In this document: positions 40,332-48,708 of the stretch, piece by piece
Layout: each line of letters begins with the position of its first letter
Position numbering within the stretch: the first letter of the stretch is position 1
Assembly (NCBI RefSeq): GCF_041200175.1
Contig: NZ_CP165727.1
Coordinates: forward strand, 4,290,501-4,354,500
Direction: 5' to 3'
Origin: Streptomyces sp. R33
Lineage (GTDB): Bacteria; Actinomycetota; Actinomycetes; Streptomycetales; Streptomycetaceae
DNA: 64,000 nt
Translations under genes and position numbers: made by a program
The notes under the pieces: model-generated
Seen by the model: only the letters and a program-made list of their open reading frames with translations
What the model was told of the DNA's origin: nothing
The model's database searches: none

Positions 40332-42329
40332 ATGAGCACCGAACGCACCGAACAGATACCGTCCGGGCGACCCCGGCACCGTCCGCTGGCCCCGCCCGCC
40401 TGGCTGCTCAACGGCTTGCGGCCGAGCACCGCCCCGATCCCCTGGGCCGCGGCCGCGCGAGCCGGCGTGGCGATGGCCACCCCGCTCGCCGTCGGCTTCG
40501 CCCTGAACGAGCCCGAATACGGGGCCCTCGTCTCGATGGGCGCCCTGTCCGGGGTCATCGGCGATACCGCCGACGCCTACCGCATGCGGGTCCTGAACAT
40601 CGCCGTGCCGCAGCTCTTCGGCGCGGTCGGAGTCGCCCTGGGCACCCTGGTCTTCGGCCACGGCTGGCTCGCCGTCGGCGTCCTCACCCTGATCGCCCTC
40701 GTCTCCGGGATGATCTCCTCGATCGGCACGGTCGCCTCCGTCTCCGGACTGCTGCTGCTCCTCAACGCCGTGGTCGGCGCCGGCCTGCCGCTCCCCCGGC
40801 CCTGGTGGACGGCCCCGCTGCTGCTCGTTGCGGGCGGGCTCTTCGTCCTCCTGCTGACCCTGCTGGGCTGGCCGCTGCGCGGGCGGCAACCGGAGCGCGT
40901 CGCCGTGGCGGCCACCTACCGGGCCCTCGCCGACGCCCTGGAATCCGCGGGCGGACCGGACTACGACGAGCGCCGCCGGCAGGTCACGCATGCCCTGAAC
41001 CAGGCTTACGACCTGGTGCTGGGCCGCCGGGCCCGGGTGCACGGCCGCAGCCCCTCCCTCGTGCGGATGCTGGCCCAGTTGAACGTGGTGATCCCCCTGG
41101 TCGAGGCCGCACCCGCCATGCACCTGCGCGGCAGGCCCCTGCCGCCCGAGATCCCGGCGGCCGTACGGGACCTGGCACGGGCCGTGGAACAAGGCCGCAC
41201 GGGGAAGGCCGTACTGGAGCTGCCCACGCCGCACACACCCGCCGAACGGGCCCTCGACGCTGCCGTGCGGCATGCGGCGGCCATCGTCCACCTGCCGGAA
41301 CCGGACCTGCACAACGTCGACGACCGGCTCGGCCGGCCCGCCGCGCTGACGGTCCGGGCCCGGCGGGCGGTGCGCGACATGATGCTGTCCGGCGCCTCCT
41401 GGCGGTACGGGCTGCGCCTCGCCCTGTGCATCGGGCTGGCCCAGTCACTGGTCTCCCTGGTCCCGGTCGAGCGGTCCTACTGGATCGCGCTGACCGTCAC
41501 CTTCGTCCTCAAGCCCGACTTCGGCTCGGTGTTCTCCCGGGCCCTGCTGCGGGCCCTGGGGACGGCGGCCGGACTGGTCGTGGCCGCCGCCGTGCTCGCC
41601 GAGGTGCCGCGCGGCTGGTGGGACGTGCCGGTGATGGTGGTGCTCGGCGCCCTGATCCCCGCGTTCTCCGTCAAGGGGTACGCCTTCCAGACCGCCGCGA
41701 TCACCCCGGTGATCCTGCTGCTCTCGGACCTCCTCAACCACCAGGGCTTCGACCTGATCCGGCCCCGGCTGCTGGACAGCCTGATCGGCTGCGCCATCAC
41801 CCTCGTCTTCGGCTATCTGCTGTGGCCCGAGAGCTGGCACACCCGGATCGGCGACCGGCTCGCCGACACGGTGGACGATGCGGCCCGGTACGTGGAGCGG
41901 GCCTTCGGGGGCCATCCGGACACGGAGGCCGGGCGGCAGGCCGCCCGGACCGCCCGGCTCCAGGCCCGGCGGCGGATCTACCGGGACATGTCGGGCGTAC
42001 GGAACGAGTTCCAGCGGGCTCTGACCGAGCCGCCGCCGACGGGGGCGCGGGCCGCCGCCTGGTGGCCGCTGGTCGTCGCCGTCGAGCGGATCGTGGACGC
42101 GACCACCGCCGCCCGGGTCCGGGTCAACCACGGCGCCCAGGCCCCCCGCGACGAGGAGGTGGCCGGCGTCATCACCGACCTGCACGCCCTCGCCGAGGGC
42201 GTGCGCACCGCCCGGAGCCCTGCCCAGCTGCGGCCCGCGGCCCCGCGGCCCGGGGACGAGACCTCCGTCCTGGCCCCGGTGCGCCACGAGGTGGCGGCGG
42301 CCCGCGCGATCGCCTCCGCGGACCACTGA
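40332..42329 (+). CDS. FUSC-family membrane protein
   Basis: The 665-aa protein starts at ATG 40332. It has the duplicated layout of fusaric-acid-resistance/aromatic efflux proteins. Membrane cluster 1 (about 40-175) begins AARAGVAMATPLAVGFALNEPEYGALVSMGALSG. A cytosolic helical domain (about 190-345) follows. Membrane cluster 2 (about 355-500) contains LRLALCIGLAQSLVSLVPVERSYWIALTVTFVLKPDFGSVFSRALLRALGT, the FUSC signature with PDFG. A second cytosolic tail ends the protein. It probably exports aromatic acids or other toxic organics. The substrate is unknown. Confidence 0.92.
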   Translation: MSTERTEQIPSGRPRHRPLAPPAWLLNGLRPSTAPIPWAAAARAGVAMATPLAVGFALNEPEYGALVSMGALSGVIGDTADAYRMRVLNIAVPQLFGAVGVALGTLVFGHGWLAVGVLTLIALVSGMISSIGTVASVSGLLLLLNAVVGAGLPLPRPWWTAPLLLVAGGLFVLLLTLLGWPLRGRQPERVAVAATYRALADALESAGGPDYDERRRQVTHALNQAYDLVLGRRARVHGRSPSLVRMLAQLNVVIPLVEAAPAMHLRGRPLPPEIPAAVRDLARAVEQGRTGKAVLELPTPHTPAERALDAAVRHAAAIVHLPEPDLHNVDDRLGRPAALTVRARRAVRDMMLSGASWRYGLRLALCIGLAQSLVSLVPVERSYWIALTVTFVLKPDFGSVFSRALLRALGTAAGLVVAAAVLAEVPRGWWDVPVMVVLGALIPAFSVKGYAFQTAAITPVILLLSDLLNHQGFDLIRPRLLDSLIGCAITLVFGYLLWPESWHTRIGDRLADTVDDAARYVERAFGGHPDTEAGRQAARTARLQARRRIYRDMSGVRNEFQRALTEPPPTGARAAAWWPLVVAVERIVDATTAARVRVNHGAQAPRDEEVAGVITDLHALAEGVRTARSPAQLRPAAPRPGDETSVLAPVRHEVAAARAIASADH

Positions 42330-42424
42330 GGCCGGACGGACCGTCCACCGGCGCCGGACCGGGACCGTCGCCCGAATGGCCCCGGGGCCGGGCCCGCACG
42401 GCCCGGGCGGGAGAGCATCGGTGC

Positions 42425-43144
42425 ATGAGGCGCCCCTCCCCGCGCGGCCGCGCAGTGGCCCCGGTCCTCGCCGCCGTCCTCGCGGCGACGGCCGGGTGCG
42501 CCGATGTGGAGGGGCTGCGCAACGACGGCGACCTGGGCACCGCGCACGCCCCTGAGACCCTGTGGGAGAACATCCACCCGGACCCGCCCGGGCCGGGCCA
42601 GCAGCCCGGCAAGGCCGCCGTGGTGCCAGGGCTGCCCAAGGTCGCGAACCTCAGCATGCAGGGCGTGAACGCGGTGGAGGTCGTACGGGCCGACATCACC
42701 GCCGCCACCGCCGAGGACGGCGGGACCGGGCGCCTCGTCGACCCCCGGGCGGTGCAGCGGCTCGGGCTGTGTACACAGGCTGTGGACGGAGGTCCGTACT
42801 GCCCGGTGCGGCCCGCGGTCCTGCGCGACGTGACGGGCGACGGCCGGGACGAGCTGATCACCGCCCTGGACGTCGACGGCCGGGTCAGCGAACTGCGCGT
42901 CTACACCGTCCGCGACGACGGGTCCATCGCGCGGATCCTGTCCCGGCGCGGGGTGCTCGAGGGCGTGGAGGTGGCCGCCGAACACCTGGCGGTCCGCGAG
43001 CCCACCTCGAACCCGGACAAGGTCTCCGTCTCCGACTACGTGTGGGACCCGAAGGCCGGGATCATGAACCTCACCCAGCTCACGCTCGACGAATGCGCCG
43101 GCACGAAGGACAGCGGCATCCCGTGCTCGACGAGCAGGGTCTGA
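42425..43144 (+). CDS. Lipoprotein paired with sensor kinase
   Basis: The 239-aa lipoprotein starts at ATG 42425. The signal peptide is RAVAPVLAAVLAATAGC, with lipobox Cys near residue 21. The mature part contains VVRADITAATAEDGGTGRLVDPRAVQRLGL and RDVTGDGRDELITALDVDGRVSELRVYTVRDDG, an FG-GAP-like DxTGDGxxEL calcium-binding loop. The arrangement recalls CseA, the lipoprotein of the sigE/cseABC envelope-stress locus. Here only a kinase gene follows, 16 bases downstream. It may modulate that kinase from outside the membrane. Confidence 0.85.
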   Translation: MRRPSPRGRAVAPVLAAVLAATAGCADVEGLRNDGDLGTAHAPETLWENIHPDPPGPGQQPGKAAVVPGLPKVANLSMQGVNAVEVVRADITAATAEDGGTGRLVDPRAVQRLGLCTQAVDGGPYCPVRPAVLRDVTGDGRDELITALDVDGRVSELRVYTVRDDGSIARILSRRGVLEGVEVAAEHLAVREPTSNPDKVSVSDYVWDPKAGIMNLTQLTLDECAGTKDSGIPCSTSRV

Positions 43145-43159
43145 GGGGGACGGGCCGCG

Positions 43160-44449
43160 ATGCGGGTCATGAGCAGCCTGCGCTGGAAGATCGCCCTGAC
43201 CGTCGCGGCGGTGTCCTGCGCGGTCGCGGCGGCGCTGGGGATCCTCGTGCACAACGTGGTCGCGCAGCAGATCGTCGGGGAGGTGCGCAAGGACGCGGAC
43301 CGGGAGCTGGAGCACGCCCTCGCCCACTACCAGTACGGCACCGCACACGGCGACGTGAACCTCGCCCTCGACCCGCCCGGCCTGCCGGGTCCGCTGCGGA
43401 AGCTGGTGTCACGCGGCCTGACCGGCAGCATGGTCGGCGAGCACGACGCCACACCCGTCATGTGGGCCGCCGCACCCGCCGACGGCAAGGCCCTCACCGT
43501 CTGGATCCCGTACGAGAGCACCCGCCACCGGCTGCAGGACATCGACACGGCGATCCTCGCCTCCTCGGCGGTGGCGGCCGGAGTGGTCGCGCTGGCCGGC
43601 GTGTTCCTCGCCCACCGGATCAGCCGGCGGCTGACGACCACGGCCGCCGTGGCCCGCCGGATCAGCGCCGGCGACCTGGACGCGCGCGTGGGGTTCCCCG
43701 CCGAGGAGGACGGTCCGCACGGCACGGACAGCGGCGGCCGGCGACTGCCGCGCCACCGCGACGAGGTGGGGGACGTGGCGCAGGCGCTCGACTCGATGGC
43801 CGAGTCCCTGCAGAAGCGGATCGAGGCGGAGAAGCGCTTCACCGCGGACGTCGCGCACGAGCTGCGCACCCCGCTCACCGGCTCGCTGGCCGCGGCCGCC
43901 CTGCTGCCGGAGGGCCGCCCCAAGGAGATGATCAACGACCGGCTCAAAGCCCTGCACCTGCTCACCGAGGACCTGCTGGAGATCTCCCGGCTGGAGTCGG
44001 GCGTCGAGCGGGCCGACCTGACCCGGGTGGAACTCGGCCGGGCGGTGCAGCGGGCCGTCGCGGCGACCCGCCTGGAGGCCTCGGTACGGGTGGTCCGGGA
44101 CGCGGTGGTGCTCACCGACCGGCGGCGGCTGGACCGGATCCTGGCCAATCTGCTGGTCAACGCCGACAAACACGGGGAACCACCGGTCGAGGTCACCGTC
44201 GAGGGCCCGGTGGTGGTCGTGCGCGACCACGGGTCCGGCTACCCGCCCGAGCTGGTCGAGCAGGGCCCGCAGCGGTTCCGCACCGGGGACCCGGGCCGCG
44301 GCCGGGGTCACGGGCTGGGCCTGACGATCGCGGCCGGCCAGGCGGCGGTCCTGGAGATCACCCTGGGCTTCGCCAACGCACCCGACGGCGGGGCGGTGAC
44401 CACGCTCAGGCTCCCCGTGGGCCGCCTGACGGAGGGAACATCCACCTAA
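43160..44449 (+). CDS. Orphan sensor histidine kinase
   Basis: The 429-aa kinase starts at ATG 43160 after GAGGGGGA. It has helix 1 (KIALTVAAVSCAVAAALGILV), a roughly 110-residue external domain, helix 2 (AILASSAVAAGVVALAGVFLA), and a HAMP domain (RRLTTTAAVARRISAGDLDARV). HisKA is FTADVAHELRTPLTGSL; the N box is NLLVNADKHG; the G boxes are RDHGSGYP and GHGLGLTIA. No response regulator gene is adjacent, which is unusual, since most such kinases are encoded with one. The neighbouring lipoprotein gene probably belongs to the same sensing unit. Confidence 0.93.
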   Translation: MRVMSSLRWKIALTVAAVSCAVAAALGILVHNVVAQQIVGEVRKDADRELEHALAHYQYGTAHGDVNLALDPPGLPGPLRKLVSRGLTGSMVGEHDATPVMWAAAPADGKALTVWIPYESTRHRLQDIDTAILASSAVAAGVVALAGVFLAHRISRRLTTTAAVARRISAGDLDARVGFPAEEDGPHGTDSGGRRLPRHRDEVGDVAQALDSMAESLQKRIEAEKRFTADVAHELRTPLTGSLAAAALLPEGRPKEMINDRLKALHLLTEDLLEISRLESGVERADLTRVELGRAVQRAVAATRLEASVRVVRDAVVLTDRRRLDRILANLLVNADKHGEPPVEVTVEGPVVVVRDHGSGYPPELVEQGPQRFRTGDPGRGRGHGLGLTIAAGQAAVLEITLGFANAPDGGAVTTLRLPVGRLTEGTST

Positions 44450-44451
44450 AA

Positions 44452-44499
44452 CACCCCGGGCGGGCGGTGTTTCACGTGAAACACCGCCCGCCCGGGGTG
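44452..44499. terminator. 48-bp perfect palindrome, bidirectional terminator with parS core
   Basis: The left half (44452-44475) is exactly complementary to the right half (44476-44499). The central 14 bases, 44469-44482, are parS. It separates the convergent kinase and phoX genes, starting 2 bases after the kinase stop. Confidence 0.9.
44469..44482. other. parS site 3 (inside terminator)
   Basis: A perfect GTTTCACGTGAAAC forms the centre of the 48-bp palindrome. Confidence 0.95.
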
Positions 44500-44535
44500 G
44501 ATTCAACGGTCAACCGACCGCGCGTACCGGCCGGA

Positions 44536-46638
44536 TCAGACGCCGATGTTCTTGCCGTCCTTGCGCCAGACGGACACGACCGCCGGACGGACGATCTTGC
44601 CGGGGCCGTCGGGCCACACCGACTGGGGCTTCTCCACGGACGCACCGTCGATCTCGCCCGGGTGCTGGACGGCCACCAGGACGCGCTTGTCCTGGACCAG
44701 CGGGCCGCAGGTCTCGGCGCCGCGGGGGACGGTCAGGAACTGCTTCAGCTCACCGCGGCGGTCACCGGCGGTGGCGACACCGAACAGGCCGTCGTGCGAG
44801 CCGAGCTGGTTGCCGTCCGTGGAGATCCACAGGTTGCCGTGCGGGTCGAAGGTCACGTTGTCCGGGCAGGAGATCGGGCTGACCTTGTCCTTCGGGAAGC
44901 CCGCGAAGAACGTGGACGGGTCCTTCGGGTCACCGGCGACCAGGAACAGGCGCCAGGCGAAGCCGTCACCGGCCGGGTCGTCGAAGTTCTCGGCGAGCTC
45001 CAGGATCTGGCCGTGCTTGTTCAGGTTGCGCGGGTTGGCCTCGTCCGCACCGGCCTTGCCGGCCTTGCCGCGGTCGCTGTTGTTGGTGAGGACCACGTAC
45101 ACGCGGCCGGTGCGCGGCGAGGGCTCGATGTCCTCGGGGCGGTCCATCTTGGTCGCGCCCACCTTGTCGCCGGCCTCACGCGTGAAGACGGCCACCTCTT
45201 CGGCGGTCATGCCCTCGACGTGCGAGACGTTGCCGGAGGGGGAGGAGGTGAGGAGCTTGATCCACACGCCGGAGCCGTCGAACTGGCCGTCGGAGGGGTG
45301 CTTGCCGGAGCCGTCGATCTCCGCGGCCGGGGAGTCACCGGTCAGCTTGGCGACGTACAGGGTGCCCTCGTCGAGCAGCGTGAGGTTGTGCTCCTTGGCC
45401 GCGCGCGAATTGCCCTTCTTCATCTGCTTCGACGAGACGAACTTGTAGAAGTAGTCGAACTTCTCGTCGTCGCCCATGTAGACGACCGGACGGCCGTCCT
45501 CGGTCAGGCGGGGCTGGGCGCCCTCGTGCTTGAAGCGGCCCAGAGCGGTGCGCTTGCGCGGGGTGGAGTTCGGGTCGTACGGGTCGAGCTCGACGACCCA
45601 GCCGAAGCGGTGCGGCTCGTTGGGCTCCTGGAGCACGTCGAAGCGCTTGTCGAAGCGCTCCCACTTGCGCTCGGTGGCGCCGCTGGTGACGCCGTAGCGC
45701 TTCAGGCGGGCGGCCTGGGTGGCGTCGGTGACCTGGCCGGCGTTGGCGAAGTACTGGTTGAAGTTCTCCTCGCCGTGCAGCGTGGTGCCCCACGGGGTGG
45801 TGCCGCCGGAGCAGTTGTTGAGCGTGCCGAGGACCTTGGTGCCGGTCGCGTCGACGGAGGTCTTCACCAGGGCGCTGCCCGCGGCCGGGCCGGTGAGCTT
45901 GAACTCGCTGGTCGCGGTGAGGCGGCGGTTGAGCTGGTGGCGGTTGACCGCGGTCAGCTTGCCGCTGCGGTGGTCCTCCTGGACCACGACGACGCCGAGG
46001 CCGTGGGCGGCCCAGGCGATCTCGACCTGCTCGCGGGTCGGGTTCGCCGGGTCGTAGCCCTTGAACATGAGGATCTCGTCGGTGTACTCGTGGTTGGCCA
46101 CGAGGAGCTGCTGGCGCTCGTAGTCGCCGCCGAGCGGGAGCAGCGAGAGGAAGTCGTTGTTGTAGCCGAACTGGCCGGCCTGGGCGGCAGCGGTCTGCTT
46201 GTCGGCGTTGAACCCCGGAGCACCCTTGATGATGGGCTCGCCCCAGCGGATGACCACGTTCTGCTCGTAGCCCTCGGGGACGGTGACCCGGTCGTCGGTG
46301 TTCGGCGCGACGGCCTTGAAGCGCAGACCGCGGGCGCCGGCGGCGTTGGCGGCGTCCGCGCCGGCCCCCTGGGCGTCGACGGCGGGGGCGGCGGTGGCCG
46401 AGGAGCCGTTGCCGCTGAGGGTGACGGCGGTACCGGCGGCGGTGGCGACCGTGACGACGGCGGCGGAGCGCAGCATCGAGCGGCGGGAGTAGGCGCGGGC
46501 GATGACGTCGCCGACGTACTCGTTGCCGCTCTTGTTCGGCACCTCGTGGAAGCAGGCGTCACCACAGCGGTAGCGACAGGTGAGGGCGGAACGGCCGCCC
46601 CCATGCGGGTTGCCTATGAGCGGCAGAAGCTTGCGCAC
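44536..46638 (-). CDS. PhoX-type alkaline phosphatase (DUF839), Tat-exported
   Basis: The product is 700 aa from GTG 46638, with GGAGG just upstream. A twin-arginine signal appears near residue 48 (YSRRSMLRSAAVV), preceded by a longer than usual N-terminus. The DUF839/PhoX beta-propeller follows, with segments DNVTFDPHGNLWISTDGNQLG, RFGWVVELDPYDP and DRPEDIEPSPRTGRVYVVLTNN typical of the family. PhoX enzymes use Ca/Fe and free phosphate from organic esters outside the cell. A PHO box lies at 46732-46749. The S. coelicolor counterpart is, from memory, the PhoP-regulated SCO3790. Confidence 0.92.
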   Translation of the reverse strand: MRKLLPLIGNPHGGGRSALTCRYRCGDACFHEVPNKSGNEYVGDVIARAYSRRSMLRSAAVVTVATAAGTAVTLSGNGSSATAAPAVDAQGAGADAANAAGARGLRFKAVAPNTDDRVTVPEGYEQNVVIRWGEPIIKGAPGFNADKQTAAAQAGQFGYNNDFLSLLPLGGDYERQQLLVANHEYTDEILMFKGYDPANPTREQVEIAWAAHGLGVVVVQEDHRSGKLTAVNRHQLNRRLTATSEFKLTGPAAGSALVKTSVDATGTKVLGTLNNCSGGTTPWGTTLHGEENFNQYFANAGQVTDATQAARLKRYGVTSGATERKWERFDKRFDVLQEPNEPHRFGWVVELDPYDPNSTPRKRTALGRFKHEGAQPRLTEDGRPVVYMGDDEKFDYFYKFVSSKQMKKGNSRAAKEHNLTLLDEGTLYVAKLTGDSPAAEIDGSGKHPSDGQFDGSGVWIKLLTSSPSGNVSHVEGMTAEEVAVFTREAGDKVGATKMDRPEDIEPSPRTGRVYVVLTNNSDRGKAGKAGADEANPRNLNKHGQILELAENFDDPAGDGFAWRLFLVAGDPKDPSTFFAGFPKDKVSPISCPDNVTFDPHGNLWISTDGNQLGSHDGLFGVATAGDRRGELKQFLTVPRGAETCGPLVQDKRVLVAVQHPGEIDGASVEKPQSVWPDGPGKIVRPAVVSVWRKDGKNIGV

Positions 46639-46731
46639 GAATGTCCTCCGTAGATGCACGGGCGCCGACGTCATGTCGGTCGAATCCAGCCGTGACGGTA
46701 GGCGCGAGTTGCGCCGATGCGGCGGCGACGG

Positions 46732-46749
46732 GATGAACGCCCGGTGAAC
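46732..46749 (-). promoter_or_regulatory. PHO box (PhoP-binding direct repeats)
   Basis: On the minus strand GTTCACC and GTTCATC occur with an 11-bp period (plus coordinates 46743-46749 and 46732-46738). This is the two-unit direct repeat recognised by PhoP in Streptomyces. It lies about 95-110 bases before the phoX start. Confidence 0.85.
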
Positions 46750-46931
46750 CGAGCACGTCGGTGCGGGAGTTCGGCAAGATGGGGTGTGTGCTGGGTGGGC
46801 CGGGCGCCACGAAGGGCGCCCCTGCCGAAGTTCCAGCCAAGCGGCCGATAACCTTACGTGTCCACTCTGGGCAGGGATCAACCGCGCAGCACGGACAAAT
46901 GACGCACGCACTCATGCGAAAGGCCTGGCCC

Positions 46932-48635
46932 ATGGGTATTCGGAGCTTGTTGCGCAAGGTGTTCGGACGGTCTGCCGAGCCGGTTCCGGAGACGACGGAC
47001 GGCGGATCGGCAGCCGTCCCGAGCCAGGCGGAACGCACCCCCCTGGACGTGGCGGCCGAACTGGTCGCGGCGTCCTTCGACAATCCGACGGTTCCCCCGC
47101 AGTCCGCTCCGCGGGACCGCGAACCGGGGACCCTTCTCACCGCCCCGGCGCCGGACCCCACGGTCCCGGAGGCACGCCGCCCCATGCCGGGGTCGGTTCA
47201 TCAGGACCCCCCGGCTGCGGCGAAGCCGGTCGCCGAGCGGGAGCCCGTCGCGGCCGAGGCCGAGCCGGAGGAAGTCACCGCCGAGCCGGTGGCCGAGGCA
47301 GTCGAGGCCGAGCCCGCGGTCGAGGCCGAAGCAGTGGTCGAAGCCGAGCCTGCGGTCGAGGCCGCTGCTGAGGCGGCGGTCGAGCCTGCGGCAGAGGCCG
47401 AAGCCGAGGTTGTGGCCGAAGTCGAGGCCGAGGCCGAAGCCGAGGCCGAGGCCCCCGCGCCGGAGGCCGTTGTCGAGGTCGTCGCCGAGCCGGTGGCCGA
47501 GGTACAGCCCGAGGCCGAGGCCCCCGTGGCCGAAGTCGCGGCCGAGGCCGAGAGCACCGAGGCGGAGCCGGTCGTCGAGCCGGAGCCGGAAGCGGACGCC
47601 GCCGAGGTCGTTGCGGCCGAGGAAGCGGAGGAAGCGGCCGAAGAGGCCGTGGCCGAGCCGGTGGCCGCTGAGGCCGAGGCCCCCGCGCCGGAGACCGTTG
47701 ACGAGGCGGTCGCCGAGGCCGAGCCCGAGGTCATCGCAGCCGAAGCCGAGCCCGAGGTCGCGGCCGAGCCCGTGGCCGAAGCCGAGCCCGAGGTCGCGGC
47801 CGAGCCCGTGGCCGAAGCCGAGCCCGAGGTCGCGGCCGAGCCCGAGGTCGCAGTCGAGCCCGAGGTCGAGGTCGTCGCAGCCGAGGCCGAGGCCCCCGCG
47901 GTGGAACCGGTCGTCGAGGTCGAGGACGTCGTCGCCGAGCCGGTCGCCGAGCCGGTCGCCGAGGTCGGCGCCGACGGGCCCGCTCATGCCCTGGCTGCCG
48001 TGAAGCGGCAGGCGCCCGGGGTGGCCGGGGCCTACAAGGCCGCCGGGCAGGTGCTCCGGGGCAAGGACAAGGCCGGTGCGCGGGCCAAGGTGTACCTGGT
48101 CCTGGACCGGTCCGGGTCGATGCGCCCGTTCTACAAGGACGGCAGCGCCCAGCACCTCGCGGACCACGCCCTCGCCCTCGCCGCCCACCTGGACGACGAG
48201 GCGACCGTGCACACCGTGTTCTTCTCCACGGACGTGGACGGCACCGCCGACCTGACCCTCGACGCCCACGACGGCGACTGGGTCGAGGCCCGCCACGCCG
48301 AGCTCGGCCACATGGGCCGCACCAGCTACCACCGCGCCGTGGAGCAGGTCATCGAGCGCTACCAGAAGGACGGCGGCGACCACCCCGCCCTCGTGGTGTT
48401 CCAGACCGACGGTGCCCCGGACAGCGTCCGGCCCGCCAAGCAGGCGCTCGCCGACGCCGCCGCCTCCGCGCCCGGCGTCCACTGGCAGTTCGTCGCCTTC
48501 GGCGACCACGACGCAAAGGCCTTCGACTTCCTGCGCAAGCTGGACGCCGAGAACGCCGGCTTCTTCCACGCCGGTCCCGCCCCCGCCGAGCTGACCTCCA
48601 CCGCACTGGTCAAGGGCCTGCTCCAGAGCTTCTGA
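46932..48635 (+). CDS. vWA-domain protein with long acidic repeat spacer
   Basis: The 567-aa protein starts at ATG 46932 (MGIRSLLRKVFGR). A basic N-terminus and a Pro-rich stretch are followed by about 290 residues of E/A/V/P-only repeats (EAEPEVAAEPVA-type). The C-terminal 220 residues are a vWA domain with MIDAS DRSGSM, the Thr in MGRTSYH and the Asp in FQTDGAPD. The vWA part is like those of the tellurium-resistance (Ter) proteins. It probably scaffolds a Ca/Mg-dependent protein interaction. The repeat spacer is probably an extended, charged linker and may vary in length between strains. Confidence 0.9.
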   Translation: MGIRSLLRKVFGRSAEPVPETTDGGSAAVPSQAERTPLDVAAELVAASFDNPTVPPQSAPRDREPGTLLTAPAPDPTVPEARRPMPGSVHQDPPAAAKPVAEREPVAAEAEPEEVTAEPVAEAVEAEPAVEAEAVVEAEPAVEAAAEAAVEPAAEAEAEVVAEVEAEAEAEAEAPAPEAVVEVVAEPVAEVQPEAEAPVAEVAAEAESTEAEPVVEPEPEADAAEVVAAEEAEEAAEEAVAEPVAAEAEAPAPETVDEAVAEAEPEVIAAEAEPEVAAEPVAEAEPEVAAEPVAEAEPEVAAEPEVAVEPEVEVVAAEAEAPAVEPVVEVEDVVAEPVAEPVAEVGADGPAHALAAVKRQAPGVAGAYKAAGQVLRGKDKAGARAKVYLVLDRSGSMRPFYKDGSAQHLADHALALAAHLDDEATVHTVFFSTDVDGTADLTLDAHDGDWVEARHAELGHMGRTSYHRAVEQVIERYQKDGGDHPALVVFQTDGAPDSVRPAKQALADAAASAPGVHWQFVAFGDHDAKAFDFLRKLDAENAGFFHAGPAPAELTSTALVKGLLQSF

Positions 48636-48647
48636 GCCCCCGCAGCC

Positions 48648-48700
48648 ACGTACGGCGAAGGGCCCGGGATCCGATGGATCCCGGGCCCTTCGCCGTACGT
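48648..48700. terminator. Bidirectional terminator, 25-bp perfect stem
   Basis: ACGTACGGCGAAGGGCCC and the next seven bases pair perfectly with 48676-48700 around a 3-base loop. It ends both the vWA gene and the convergent aspS gene, whose stop lies only 9 bases further on. Confidence 0.92.
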
Positions 48701-48708
48701 GCGGGCGG

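Noticed and set aside
46878..48569. Large minus-strand frame rich in Gly/Leu/Asp opposite the vWA gene
   Set aside because: A shadow of the GAGGCC-type repeats on the coding strand.
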